Assembly (NCBI GenBank): GCA_016188385.1
Contig: JACPHV010000034.1
Location: 1-38,110, forward strand
Origin: Candidatus Uhrbacteria bacterium
GTDB lineage: Bacteria > Patescibacteriota > Patescibacteriia > JACQRZ01
Reading direction: 5' to 3'
Length of the DNA stretch: 38,110 bases
The position numbers were made by a program, and so were the translations under genes. The notes below the pieces were generated by a model that worked only from the letters and a program-made list of their open reading frames with translations, was not told the DNA's origin and made no database searches. Positions 6,485 through 16,886 of this stretch are shown here, piece by piece (position 1 is the first letter of the stretch; each line of letters begins with the position of its first letter).

Positions 6485-9400
6485 CTAGAAAGGACAGGCA
6501 AACCTCCCTGCCGCGGGCAATGCGGCGCTCTCATCCACGCCGGAATGCTGACTCAAAGGAAGCGCCGCGTCACAGCGACCTTGTGTTTTTGGCGGCCATG
6601 TTGTCGGATTGATACCAATGCTATAATCCGCGCCACGTTTTGCCGCAAAGCTCGGGATATGCAAATCGCCGTTTGCTTTCTTCTCAATAGTGCCGCAGAC
6701 AGCAGACTTTGCTTCCCAGTTATCCATGACGTAGACGCAGATCGTCTTGCCAACCGGCGTATCGCGGTAGACTTTATTCATCAAAAACGGTTTATCAGCT
6801 GCGGTATTGCTGTATGCTATTGGTCCCGGCCGGTGATTTTTACCGGTTCCCTCTGTATCGCTATTCACAAGCTCGTCGCGGCTCGAAGGATAATCACCCC
6901 AATCAACAATAATTTTGCGTAAGGGAAGCTGATCAGGATTGGCATCAACGTAGAACTGAATGGCAACTTTTTGGTAGATGGTCCTTTTATTGTGCTCAAA
7001 AGTAAACTGATCCGCCGCTCCCCGCTTGAACCATTCAGTGGATGATGCCGACACGTTATATATCGTAGGCCGATTTGCTTGGGCACTCGTTTTGGAGGTA
7101 TCCCAGATACTCTGAAGGACAGATCCTTGGGACCCAGCGAAAGCACCATTCGTGTTAGGCCATGCGACTTTTTCATACTGTGAACCATTCCAATCCCATT
7201 TTTCATATACTTTCCCAAAAGTAGAGCTCTGAAGATTAGCTGCGCTATCAAAATAAAGATTCCTGTATGTGGCTAGTGGAGTATTACTATGCGGGGACGA
7301 GACTGCTTTGGGTGGCAAGATGGAGGATGGCGAGTTAGCGGGCGAACCGGCTTCATAAGTCCATGTCTCTATGCCAGGCGTTACACTTCCTGGTAATAAT
7401 GTATCCTTCCCTGAATACTGCGAGGACGCGATACCATATGAAGCATACTTGAGTTTATGTTGGCTATTCTCCGTGTAGAATTCATCTCTATCCCAGAGAT
7501 ACCTTTTCGCAAGATAACTTAATCTTGTGGTAAGTGTAGTCAGCGGATTTCCAGTGCCACCATCACCGATAAGAAAATTCTTTCCATCAACCGAAAGGTA
7601 TGGGTTTGCCTGCGTAAAGTCTTTATTGCCGACAGTTCCATATTTTGTAACTGCCCTGCCATCAGAACCAACGACCCTTAAGAGAGAGGTACAGTAATTT
7701 GTATATTCATCTTGAGCAAGATGATGGACGGTGTGATTAACTTTTTTGAAAGTAATTTTAATAGAGACGGCGACTGCTTCAGTTTTATTAGAACCCGACT
7801 TATCACAATATCTCCATCTCCATCCTCGCAAGATATCACCATCTACAACTGGTCCGACGACCATGAAATTTTTCTCTCTTTCACATACTACACTACTCCG
7901 ATCAAAAAAACTTTCCGTATTTGTAAACGCGCAAAGAGAAGATCCGCCGTTATTACTGGGGTCACACCAAGCTGTGCTTCTCCAATCATGTTGATAAAAC
8001 ATACCGACGGGTTTCTTGGGACTATCAGTGCGAGTTAATGTATTCCCGTTTTGACTGATATTCCAACCAGTAAGCAATCTATAATGCTCGCATTGCGTTG
8101 TACCTGAATTGCAATCCCAAAACCATTGTCCTCCATTAAATATATCTCTAAACTCTACTCTGGTTGCGGCTTCTATAGTATATTCAATCTTTTCAATCGC
8201 ATCAAAATGAATTTCTGGCCCATTTTGATTAAAACTATTACCTGAAAGACCTTTGGGATTTTCTGTGCCATTCAACGGAATAACCGCAAACGAGTCATCC
8301 GTACCACGGCCACCGGCAACAATACCCCAAATAAGTCCTCCCGCTGCACCGATTAACCCACCACCGATACATCCTATCGCGTTTCCTATTACAGGAACCA
8401 CAGATCCAACGGCCGCTCCGACACCACAACCTCCAGAGCCGGCCATAATCATAACAGCGGCAGTTGCACCAACCTGATCCACGATATTCGATTTTAGCTC
8501 AGTAGCTACAATAAGAATGTTTTGATCAGTATTCAAGGCCGCTCTTGTTTTCTCATCGTCATTTTTACTCATATTAGCGGTAGAATCAGACCCAGCGCGC
8601 CATGAAGAGGAATTCCTGGTCGTACAGGTGGCGGCATAATCACAAGCCCCTGATGCATATCCTTCATACAATGCGTGGGACCTCGTGGCTGCATTACTAT
8701 AGGGATTAAATGAATATCCACTTGAGCTTGTTTTGTCTGCTGCGCCTACCATCGACGAGGTCTCATTTGCATTGCTTTTACCGACGCACACATATATGTT
8801 ATGCGGATTAGTGCCTTTATAGGCCATTATGTCGCCACCAATATCTGCACCAGCTATACCGCTCATAGACTGATTCGCGGGTTTGTCGATAGGATGCCAG
8901 AGAAGGCACGCGTACCGGTAGGGGTTATAAATGCCATCTGGGGTAGAAGCTGTCCCCAATTCATAAGATCCTTGCTCGGTCTCTGAAACAGTTGTTGTAA
9001 ATGTCGCGAGCGTCAAGGGGTCCGATGCCGATGTCCACTGTTTTTCAAATTTACTCTTAAATCGCGGGTACGGTTCAAGGCAATAGCCGTACAAACCGAC
9101 ATTGAGCGTCTTTTGCTTTCTAAAGATTCCTTCTCCTTCACCCCCTGTCACATAATTGCACGCATCGTTCCATGTGGTATCGCCCACTCGATATGGCGCG
9201 TCAACGCGCGGGTATAGGCGGCATGAATTTGCTACTTTATAGCCCTGAGTATCTATCGTATTTTGAAGATTAGCTTTCGAATCCGCGCCTCCGAGACCAT
9301 TTTGCGCGTCAAGCATCTGGCCCCAGTCAAAGAAACTGTCGCGGCTCAACGGATCCCGATTTTCTCCCGCGGCAAACTGCAAATTTGGGTGCGCGTAGCC

Positions 9401-12400
9401 GGAAAGCATGGTATAGGAGAGATCAAGCGCGGCCGCCGATGCAACGTTTTGCGTTTTTGGCGTAAGAAATGCCTCCTGAAGAGCAGAAGTATCCTTTGCC
9501 CGACATTTCGAAACAGAATTGCTGTTCCAAAAACATTCAATATGCTGGTTGCACGAGTATTCATCTTGTGATTGCGCCGTCGCCTCGCAGAATGCTTTTA
9601 TGCGCGTCGCAAAATTCGGATTATCCTGCGTAACGCACGCGGCCCCGCCGCAATTCGAATTATCCGTGCATCTTTGCAAGGAATTATCGCATACTCCCAC
9701 GAACACGCACTGCACAGGCGCAATCGCGCCGACTACTCCGACACAATCCGCGTCGATATTGCAAGCTGAAGTAGAAATGACTGCTCCCTTGCAAGCCTTT
9801 TTACCGGAAAAAGCAAGACTCTGGCATCCGCCAAATTCATTTTCAATCAAACAGGGCAAACGCTCTAAGCATTGCGTGGCATCGCCTGATTGTATCTCGG
9901 AAGCGCAGACGAGCGGCACGTTGCACGCCCGATCAAGATTTGCTTTCAGCACAACATTGGCGTCTCGCAATTGCGCGCCGTATAGATGGTTTGCCGCGCC
10001 TTCGACGGGATCAAATGCTTCCTTGCTTGTATTATTCGCATCGGCTCGATTTACCGTCACCGCGCGCTTGGAGGTAAAGTATGTATTGTAATAGTACGTG
10101 GAATTATACGTCAACGCGGGAGCATCCTTGCCTGTGCCTCGGAAAAGGATGCAACCCTTTTCCAGGTCGACTTCATTACGGCACTCTTCAGTGCCGGCTT
10201 TTTCTGAAGACTTAAGGTAATAATATCGTGTCTGACACTGGCTTCCCTGTTGTCCGCGGACCGGATCGAAGCGACCATAGTCAGATATCAAAGTACCTTT
10301 CAAACCTTTCGGGTCAGAATCTATGCAGTATTCGTTATGCGGCCCGCAGGGACGGCAATCCGGATCTTGGTACTCGGTACAGCCGCTGACTTTGGCGATG
10401 CATTGCTTTGCGTACGACACCGGACCCTGATCTAACCAATATGATGTTGCAACAGCGCTCGGCAAAGCAGCGGAGCTTGTTCCTGCCACATACGGACCAA
10501 GGGGACTCATAGGCGATTGAGGTATGCCATAGGGATCGGATTCTACACCGCAACTGATATATGCGTCACACTTTTCCGTATAGACAGGAAGGTTGGTCTC
10601 GCCGGACGGCCGCGGATACTTGGCATTAAGTCCCGCACATTCAGTATCATTCTTGCAAGCGATCAATGGGTAGTGTATCGCGTTCAAAGTCGAGCTGCTT
10701 AGGATATTTTCAGACACTTTGCCGCATGCCTTATAAAACCAACCGCCGCCTTTCACGCGAGGATCGCCTTGATTCGTGTCAAAAAATTGACACACATTTT
10801 TGCCCGGATCTTTCAAATACCGCTTCGCTGTCGCCGTATCATAGGCCTTACAGCCAATCTCGGCTTCTTTGCAGATTCCGCCTTTATAAGCATTGCCATT
10901 GGCAAACTCCGCCGGTGTGGAGCTTGCCGCAATCATTTCCGGCGTGATCTTGTAGTAGACAGTCTGCCATTCTTCTTTTCTGCTCGTAGCCGCGTACTTC
11001 GATTGGATATCTAACGTCGTGGTGGCGGTGTTGCCTGTAATGCTGATGCCTTCTTGCGTATTTTTCGGATATCCGTACGCGGTGCAATGATTGTTTGCTC
11101 CCGTACACCGCGCTTTCGGTTCGTCGACGAGAAATTGTCCTTGTGCTCTTCGATAAATCGCAAACAAACGGAGCGAACCACTGCCTGAAGGGATATATTC
11201 ATCATAACATTCATACGGTTCGCCTGGCTGGGCCGTATGCGTCGCTGTATTACTGTAGCCTGGCCATGGAGCGGCGTCCCACGTTGCGGGATCTTGATCA
11301 TTGCTACATCGTTTGATATGAGAAGGAAGATCAGTACTGTATACAATCGGCTGGCTCGGATATATTCCTATACTCGTGCTGATAGAGCTTAACGTAAGGC
11401 TATAATCTCCCAATGAATAATCCTTGCATCCCACAAACGCGGCGGGGCATACGTTTTGAAACCCATAGTGCGCGACGCGCTTGTTTTGCCCGTCCACAAA
11501 CGGCTGGCCATTGCGGTCAGTGTAAAATTGACAGCCTGTCTGATAGATGTCATCGGATTCATCAGTCGTAGATGAGCCGGCGATCCTGCAATCCGCCGGC
11601 CGCGCAGCTTCAGTCGCGATAGAAGTATCGATCGCGTACACGGTCTTGCCTGATGCTTCTTTCAAATAGATATTGTCAACATACACGGAATTATCAATAC
11701 CCGACCCAAGCGCGCTTGCGCTTCCTTTGGCAAATACAAGTGAAAGAGTGGATGTCGCGGTTGAATTCGCCGGAGAACCAGCGGCAGTGAATGTAATATA
11801 GTGCCATTGTGGCGAGCTGAATGTAGCGCTGCCCAAGTTCACATCCACGCCGCCATCCAAATCTTTAAGAGTTGCCGTCACCGTATTTGATGACTGCGCT
11901 CGAGCGGTAAGCGTAAAGGTGTATGTATACTCTTTTTGTATCTCCACATTCCGCTCCACTTCATAGGACGTTGGCGCGCCGGACTTTTTCTGGATACGCA
12001 TACTCCTGCCGCCGACATGTTCCGATTCCAAAGAGGTATCGGCGGCATACGTTGTGACGCCTTGAGGTACCTGCCAGCTGCCTACTCCTTGCGATTGGTC
12101 AAACACATCCCGCACCGCGAGCTTATAATTGCCTGCCTGTGTCGATTGATAGGTACGGCATCCTTTGTATTGCGCGGCGCACTGCGAGCTCAAACTCGGA
12201 CTAAACGCGTATTGCTGTTGATCGATAGAACGGCGGTATTCGGCGCAGTCGTCAGTCTGATAGATAAGTTTATCGATCAGCCGATATGATACAGTGCCGT
12301 CGGAAGCGATAAACTCACGACAGGCAAACGGAACCGAGGTGTTATAGAGTTGATAGGCAAAGACTGATTCATCGCATACGACAAGATTATCCGCTATTGC

Positions 12401-15400
12401 TTTCGTGCTTGTCGCCGTGCAATCGTATCCCGTGACGCAATCGGGGACGCTTGAGTTTGTGCCGTTGGGCTTGAGAGAATACGGAACAGGCTGTCTGCCT
12501 CCTTTTTCCGATCCGAAATAACTGTAAAACACGGTCCGTTGATCGGCCGCTTGCTGTTCGCACGAAATCGCGGACGTGAAATACGTCCGAGCTTCCGCGC
12601 CGCTTCTCTCCTGCGCGAGATTCGTGAACTCTTCGCAGCCGGAGCTTTGCGCGTTGCATTGTCCCACTCCCGCCGCCTTAAAAGCGTGAAACGATGTTGA
12701 TTCAGCGGGACTGAAAAAGCTGGGCTGCACAAGATAGTTGTCCAAACCGACGCATTGTCCGCTCACGCACGCAAGCGGGGCTGTCGCGCTGACCGGAGAT
12801 TCAAATCTGCTTGTCGGATTATACATCTGGCAGCCAACGGCATCGCTCGTACAATGCAGGGCGTATCGTTGACACTCGCCTCTTTGCCACGCGCCCGGCT
12901 CGTCGCACTTGAGATAGGACGGCGCTATTTTCAAATAATCTCCATTTCCAAGATCGCGGCAGCCTTCAAATTCAGCCTCGCAACGTTCGGCTCCATAGGA
13001 GAGAAAGACGCGTTGAGTGCTTGTCGCGTTCCATTCTTGCGCGGTCGTAAAGGCGGTTCCATCAGGACGCTCCTCGCGGATCGTGCCGCACAGAGCGACT
13101 TTCGCGTGATAAGCGGTATTTTTCCAAGAAGTATCTTCCAAGTCCGTTGTGGTGGCGTTGCTCACCCAGAGTTGTCGCAGGGTTTTATTTTCGAGAAGTT
13201 GTCGTTTGTTGACGTATTTGACCTTTTGAGGGCCTGTTTCTTCCTTGACTTCTGTCTTGAGCACGCATGTCTCATACTGCCTCCGCACGGTTGAAAGCCA
13301 GCTGCACCCCGCGTTTTCAAGTTTGCACACATTGCCGCTCTGATCAGCGGCAAACGCAATGGGCGGCAGACTATCTTTGAGGTAAAACTGCGTGCGGCTC
13401 GGCTTTCCATCGCGGTCAAGTTCGGCAAATGTGTCGCACGAGGCGAATTGTGGCGCGCATTGAGTCCCCTTTATGGCGAACACCTTCTTTTCTTCTATGC
13501 AATACCCATAATCATCATTGCTGGTCGCTTTATTGCCGCGCTCCCAATCCTGCGGGGTGCCTTCGTGCAACCATGTGCGTTCGTCTACGCATACTTCCGG
13601 ACGGTAGATAGGATCCGCTTCTCGTATCGCGCCTCCTCCCGCGTCCTGCCATGCCGCGGGTCCATACCCTTTAAGCTCGCACCGCACAGCAGGCAGCTTA
13701 AGTACCCAGTTTGGATCGATAAGACGGTAAAAGGGGCTGCTTGGTTCATTAAACCCGCTGACAAGATCCTGCAACGTACAGTCGCGGCCGGAACATGCTT
13801 CATTAGCATGTTCTTTGATATAGAGCGCGGTGAGTTCCCACGCAACAGGCAAGACTCGATATTTCCGTAAAACCACCATGGAGTGGTAGGGATAGCTCGC
13901 GCGAAAATCCGTTGGTTCCACTTGCCTGCTCGTATAGCCGAATATGCCAAGCGGATTTAATCCTACCGAGCCGCCGGTATCCCGATATTTTTTCATTGCT
14001 TCACCGATAGTCAGCTTTTCTTGGATTGCTCTGCTAAATGCCGGCCCAAGAGTGCAGGCATTGGGGAATGACCTGCAGTCTTGAGATTGAAATTCAACCA
14101 AAATGTTGAGCATATCACCGCTCGTAGTCTTCACTTGCGCGAGGCTCGCGCTTCTGCGCGCAATGACTTGCTGCGCTCCGGCGTATTGCGGCGCGGCGGA
14201 CGGATTATAGATCACCTCGGAGCTGATCGATGTCGGGGTGAATTCCGCGCCTTGCGCGCCTGGCCCGCCGGCAAGCTGATTTACTTCATCCGCTTTCTTG
14301 CGAAGACCCTCAAAGTAAAGTTTTGTGGTGTTGCCGATCAGCGTGCTTACAAACGTAAAAACCAAATCAGCTCCGTCAACGAGCGCTTTGCCGGTCAGAC
14401 GCTTGCCGACATCTTTTTCTTCCTTGACACTTTCTTCATAGACTTTTTTCAAATAAGGCGCGGGAGTCATGATACCGCCGGCAAGATCCGTTACCGGCTT
14501 GAAGCCTTCTTGTTCGGCAAGCCATCGCTTAATCTTTTCGTTGTTCACGATTTCCAATTTTTCTTCGGTAATGTTTTGGTTGATCGCCAAAGCGATACCA
14601 AGATGGCTTTTGCGCGGATCAACGGCGTCGGAAAGCGTCTGCCATGGATTACGCCCTGTTTGCGCCACAATATCCGAAATCGCGACACCGGTGCCCTGGA
14701 TAGTTGCTGTCCAATTGGTAAATAATTCGGAAACTTTGCAGACCGGTTTGTCTTGTCCAAACGGAGCCGCCAATCCAAGTCCGAGATTAAATTCAAGACC
14801 AAACGATGGATTGCACGCGCGGCGCAAGATAGATGCCGCTTTTGGCGAAAGCGCGCCCGCGCGGTTGCGTTGATATTTGACAAAACGCTCTCCTTCGTTA
14901 GCATTAAATTGACCGATGCGCGCCCGAACTGCGGCAGCTCTGTCGCGCAGACCATCAGCTTGGTTATCCATCTCGAGTTGCGTATCATACTGATCGCGCA
15001 GCCTATCGCATTCTTCTTTGGTATCATTGGCTTGCGCTTGTTCGTCCGTCATACCGCCTGAATAATATTTTTCACATTCTTTTCCCCCCCAGTCCCTATC
15101 CAATTCCGCTCGAAAATCCTCGCTTTGTTGTTCGCTTTCACCCGCGATTTCGTCGTATCTGTCTGCATCTTTACCAAGACCCTTGATCCCCGCTTCGCTC
15201 GATCGATTCATAGTCTCAACCGTAAGGAAATATCCTTCCGCGGCGCCGCTTGCGGCATTGTCCAAGACATCAATGCCAAATTGCGTCCAGTCGCGCTGTT
15301 CCCACACTCCCTGGCGGCCCACCAAGCCATTCGTCATAAAATGCATAAATTGGTCCGAGGAATCTTTCGCCAATGTTTGAAGCGCTCCCTTTAAGGCAAC

Positions 15401-15595
15401 GTACAATCCGTTTTCTATTATTCCAAATGCCAAGTCTGCCCAAAAATTCTTTTCTTCTACCGCATCCGCAACTGGCACAATCGCGCTCGCTTGTCTTGGC
15501 GCGCCCAATACCAGTACCGGCATGATGAGTAATGCGGCGAGGACGGCGAGTATGGTTTTTTTGAAACGTGACAATGGCATGGGTGGAAATTTCAT
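6485..15595 (-). CDS. Giant secreted Cys-rich surface protein (3036 aa)
   Basis: Single ORF with N-terminal signal peptide (KKTILAVLAALLIMPVLVLGAPRQASA) and many recurring C-x4-6-G-C-x2-[YFL] motifs. Confidence 0.85.
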   Translation of the reverse strand: MKFPPMPLSRFKKTILAVLAALLIMPVLVLGAPRQASAIVPVADAVEEKNFWADLAFGIIENGLYVALKGALQTLAKDSSDQFMHFMTNGLVGRQGVWEQRDWTQFGIDVLDNAASGAAEGYFLTVETMNRSSEAGIKGLGKDADRYDEIAGESEQQSEDFRAELDRDWGGKECEKYYSGGMTDEQAQANDTKEECDRLRDQYDTQLEMDNQADGLRDRAAAVRARIGQFNANEGERFVKYQRNRAGALSPKAASILRRACNPSFGLEFNLGLGLAAPFGQDKPVCKVSELFTNWTATIQGTGVAISDIVAQTGRNPWQTLSDAVDPRKSHLGIALAINQNITEEKLEIVNNEKIKRWLAEQEGFKPVTDLAGGIMTPAPYLKKVYEESVKEEKDVGKRLTGKALVDGADLVFTFVSTLIGNTTKLYFEGLRKKADEVNQLAGGPGAQGAEFTPTSISSEVIYNPSAAPQYAGAQQVIARRSASLAQVKTTSGDMLNILVEFQSQDCRSFPNACTLGPAFSRAIQEKLTIGEAMKKYRDTGGSVGLNPLGIFGYTSRQVEPTDFRASYPYHSMVVLRKYRVLPVAWELTALYIKEHANEACSGRDCTLQDLVSGFNEPSSPFYRLIDPNWVLKLPAVRCELKGYGPAAWQDAGGGAIREADPIYRPEVCVDERTWLHEGTPQDWERGNKATSNDDYGYCIEEKKVFAIKGTQCAPQFASCDTFAELDRDGKPSRTQFYLKDSLPPIAFAADQSGNVCKLENAGCSWLSTVRRQYETCVLKTEVKEETGPQKVKYVNKRQLLENKTLRQLWVSNATTTDLEDTSWKNTAYHAKVALCGTIREERPDGTAFTTAQEWNATSTQRVFLSYGAERCEAEFEGCRDLGNGDYLKIAPSYLKCDEPGAWQRGECQRYALHCTSDAVGCQMYNPTSRFESPVSATAPLACVSGQCVGLDNYLVQPSFFSPAESTSFHAFKAAGVGQCNAQSSGCEEFTNLAQERSGAEARTYFTSAISCEQQAADQRTVFYSYFGSEKGGRQPVPYSLKPNGTNSSVPDCVTGYDCTATSTKAIADNLVVCDESVFAYQLYNTSVPFACREFIASDGTVSYRLIDKLIYQTDDCAEYRRSIDQQQYAFSPSLSSQCAAQYKGCRTYQSTQAGNYKLAVRDVFDQSQGVGSWQVPQGVTTYAADTSLESEHVGGRSMRIQKKSGAPTSYEVERNVEIQKEYTYTFTLTARAQSSNTVTATLKDLDGGVDVNLGSATFSSPQWHYITFTAAGSPANSTATSTLSLVFAKGSASALGSGIDNSVYVDNIYLKEASGKTVYAIDTSIATEAARPADCRIAGSSTTDESDDIYQTGCQFYTDRNGQPFVDGQNKRVAHYGFQNVCPAAFVGCKDYSLGDYSLTLSSISTSIGIYPSQPIVYSTDLPSHIKRCSNDQDPATWDAAPWPGYSNTATHTAQPGEPYECYDEYIPSGSGSLRLFAIYRRAQGQFLVDEPKARCTGANNHCTAYGYPKNTQEGISITGNTATTTLDIQSKYAATSRKEEWQTVYYKITPEMIAASSTPAEFANGNAYKGGICKEAEIGCKAYDTATAKRYLKDPGKNVCQFFDTNQGDPRVKGGGWFYKACGKVSENILSSSTLNAIHYPLIACKNDTECAGLNAKYPRPSGETNLPVYTEKCDAYISCGVESDPYGIPQSPMSPLGPYVAGTSSAALPSAVATSYWLDQGPVSYAKQCIAKVSGCTEYQDPDCRPCGPHNEYCIDSDPKGLKGTLISDYGRFDPVRGQQGSQCQTRYYYLKSSEKAGTEECRNEVDLEKGCILFRGTGKDAPALTYNSTYYYNTYFTSKRAVTVNRADANNTSKEAFDPVEGAANHLYGAQLRDANVVLKANLDRACNVPLVCASEIQSGDATQCLERLPCLIENEFGGCQSLAFSGKKACKGAVISTSACNIDADCVGVVGAIAPVQCVFVGVCDNSLQRCTDNSNCGGAACVTQDNPNFATRIKAFCEATAQSQDEYSCNQHIECFWNSNSVSKCRAKDTSALQEAFLTPKTQNVASAAALDLSYTMLSGYAHPNLQFAAGENRDPLSRDSFFDWGQMLDAQNGLGGADSKANLQNTIDTQGYKVANSCRLYPRVDAPYRVGDTTWNDACNYVTGGEGEGIFRKQKTLNVGLYGYCLEPYPRFKSKFEKQWTSASDPLTLATFTTTVSETEQGSYELGTASTPDGIYNPYRYACLLWHPIDKPANQSMSGIAGADIGGDIMAYKGTNPHNIYVCVGKSNANETSSMVGAADKTSSSGYSFNPYSNAATRSHALYEGYASGACDYAATCTTRNSSSWRAGSDSTANMSKNDDEKTRAALNTDQNILIVATELKSNIVDQVGATAAVMIMAGSGGCGVGAAVGSVVPVIGNAIGCIGGGLIGAAGGLIWGIVAGGRGTDDSFAVIPLNGTENPKGLSGNSFNQNGPEIHFDAIEKIEYTIEAATRVEFRDIFNGGQWFWDCNSGTTQCEHYRLLTGWNISQNGNTLTRTDSPKKPVGMFYQHDWRSTAWCDPSNNGGSSLCAFTNTESFFDRSSVVCEREKNFMVVGPVVDGDILRGWRWRYCDKSGSNKTEAVAVSIKITFKKVNHTVHHLAQDEYTNYCTSLLRVVGSDGRAVTKYGTVGNKDFTQANPYLSVDGKNFLIGDGGTGNPLTTLTTRLSYLAKRYLWDRDEFYTENSQHKLKYASYGIASSQYSGKDTLLPGSVTPGIETWTYEAGSPANSPSSILPPKAVSSPHSNTPLATYRNLYFDSAANLQSSTFGKVYEKWDWNGSQYEKVAWPNTNGAFAGSQGSVLQSIWDTSKTSAQANRPTIYNVSASSTEWFKRGAADQFTFEHNKRTIYQKVAIQFYVDANPDQLPLRKIIVDWGDYPSSRDELVNSDTEGTGKNHRPGPIAYSNTAADKPFLMNKVYRDTPVGKTICVYVMDNWEAKSAVCGTIEKKANGDLHIPSFAAKRGADYSIGINPTTWPPKTQGRCDAALPLSQHSGVDESAALPAAGRFACPF

Positions 15596-15598
15596 CTC

Positions 15599-16459
15599 CT
15601 ACGGCTTATAACTCTTCACGGTCTGTAAAAATACATCTTTGAGCGTCTGATCATCGATGCCGGATAATTGTTCTTCGGTCAGCGAGCCGGAAGCGCGGAT
15701 GATATCGCGAATCTCCTCCGGCGTGAATGTTTCAGGATTGGCAAGCCGCGCGGGGTCAATCTGAAGCGATTGCTTTTGCGGTTTTGGTTGCTGTTCCGGT
15801 AGGCTAAGGGGCTGATCGCTCAATGCCCGCGCGCTGAAATCCCTATACGTGTTTCGATACACTTCCATGAGCGCTTGATCATCAATCTTTCCGACATCTT
15901 CCTTGCTCATTCCTTGAGACAAAAGAAGCTGCCGGATCTGATCAACCGATAACGAGGCAAAATCCTCAAACGAACGAGGGCCGGTGGGACCGAAGATCGC
16001 TTGTAGGGATTCGGATGCCGGACTTTGCGCGGACGCGGGCGTGCTCGTACCGAAGGAAAGTTGGGAACCGAAGCAACTCTGCCCCGACGCGCAGTTAGGA
16101 TCATGGCCCGTGCGGAGCTCCTCATCGTCCGTATACCCATCACTGTCAGTGTCTTTCAGGTAAGGGCTGGTGCGATAGATATAAAGCTCATCGTAATCAG
16201 TCAGACCATCCCCATCCGTATCAATGCTTTTGAGCGCTTCGACACTCGGTTCGCCCGACTCGATATCAGCTACCGCGTATCCTTGGGCGGAAGTGCCGTC
16301 AAAACGAAACGGCTCCTTGATGTTATTCAAAATGATCACAATGCCAAACACAAACGCGAGCCCCGCGAGGAAAATCGCAAAACTAAGCACCCCGTATGGC
16401 ACCGTACGGGGTATTTCACGCGCGTTTCTTGTCCGATCATATGATCCATGCTCCGGCAT
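15599..16459 (-). CDS. Membrane-anchored protein with thrombospondin type 3-like Ca-binding repeats
   Basis: N-terminal TM helix; DTDGDGLTDYDELYIYRTSPYLKDTDSDGYTDDEELRTGHDPN. Confidence 0.8.
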   Translation of the reverse strand: MPEHGSYDRTRNAREIPRTVPYGVLSFAIFLAGLAFVFGIVIILNNIKEPFRFDGTSAQGYAVADIESGEPSVEALKSIDTDGDGLTDYDELYIYRTSPYLKDTDSDGYTDDEELRTGHDPNCASGQSCFGSQLSFGTSTPASAQSPASESLQAIFGPTGPRSFEDFASLSVDQIRQLLLSQGMSKEDVGKIDDQALMEVYRNTYRDFSARALSDQPLSLPEQQPKPQKQSLQIDPARLANPETFTPEEIRDIIRASGSLTEEQLSGIDDQTLKDVFLQTVKSYKP

Positions 16460-16553
16460 CTGCGTGAATGTGTTTGATTTACTAAGTAATTATACTGCTC
16501 CTCACGCGCTGTGTACAGTGGATAAGGGATGCCGTGTACACGTCAGACTTCTC

Positions 16554-16822
16554 ATGACAATACACATCCAAAAATGACCTCTCTAATCGCTGTATAGAGA
16601 CCTCTGCAAAAGTCCATTATGTATTTCTTCCGGCTCCTTTCCGCCCACTTTCGTCTCAAAACCGCGCTGAACTTGTCGGAATACTCCAGTATTCCTTCGC
16701 GTTCATCACAGGTTTGAGTCGGAAAGTGAATCAGAAATGACCGTGAAGACCTTTTTCAGAGGCCTCTATATTCTTTCGACACGACATACGTATGTTGCAA
16801 AGCAAGTTCTTTTCCTATCCGC
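16554..16822. repeat. Dispersed repeat copy 1, interrupted by a MITE
   Basis: Left arm 16554-16582 and right arm about 16767-16822 match 19229-19312. Confidence 0.8.
16597..16766. mobile_element. MITE-like element with terminal inverted repeats and TATA target duplication
   Basis: Ends GAGACCTCTGCAAAAG-TC / GAGGCCTCTGAAAAAGGTC (right end reverse-complemented); flanked by TATA (16593-16596, 16767-16770); interior also self-complementary; no transposase ORF. Confidence 0.75.
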
Positions 16823-16886
16823 TGACCCCATTTCATGACCCCATTTCCCGCTGATTTCTGCACTGTCGTTTATCATAAAGGCTCTT

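Noticed and set aside
6485-15595. Many 60-190 aa ORFs on both strands inside the giant gene
   Set aside because: Low-complexity shadow frames of a confident long ORF with no recognisable domains.
16823-16850. Short tandem TGACCCCATTTC x2 next to the repeat
   Set aside because: REP-like in flavour but only two units and no hairpin; not enough to call.
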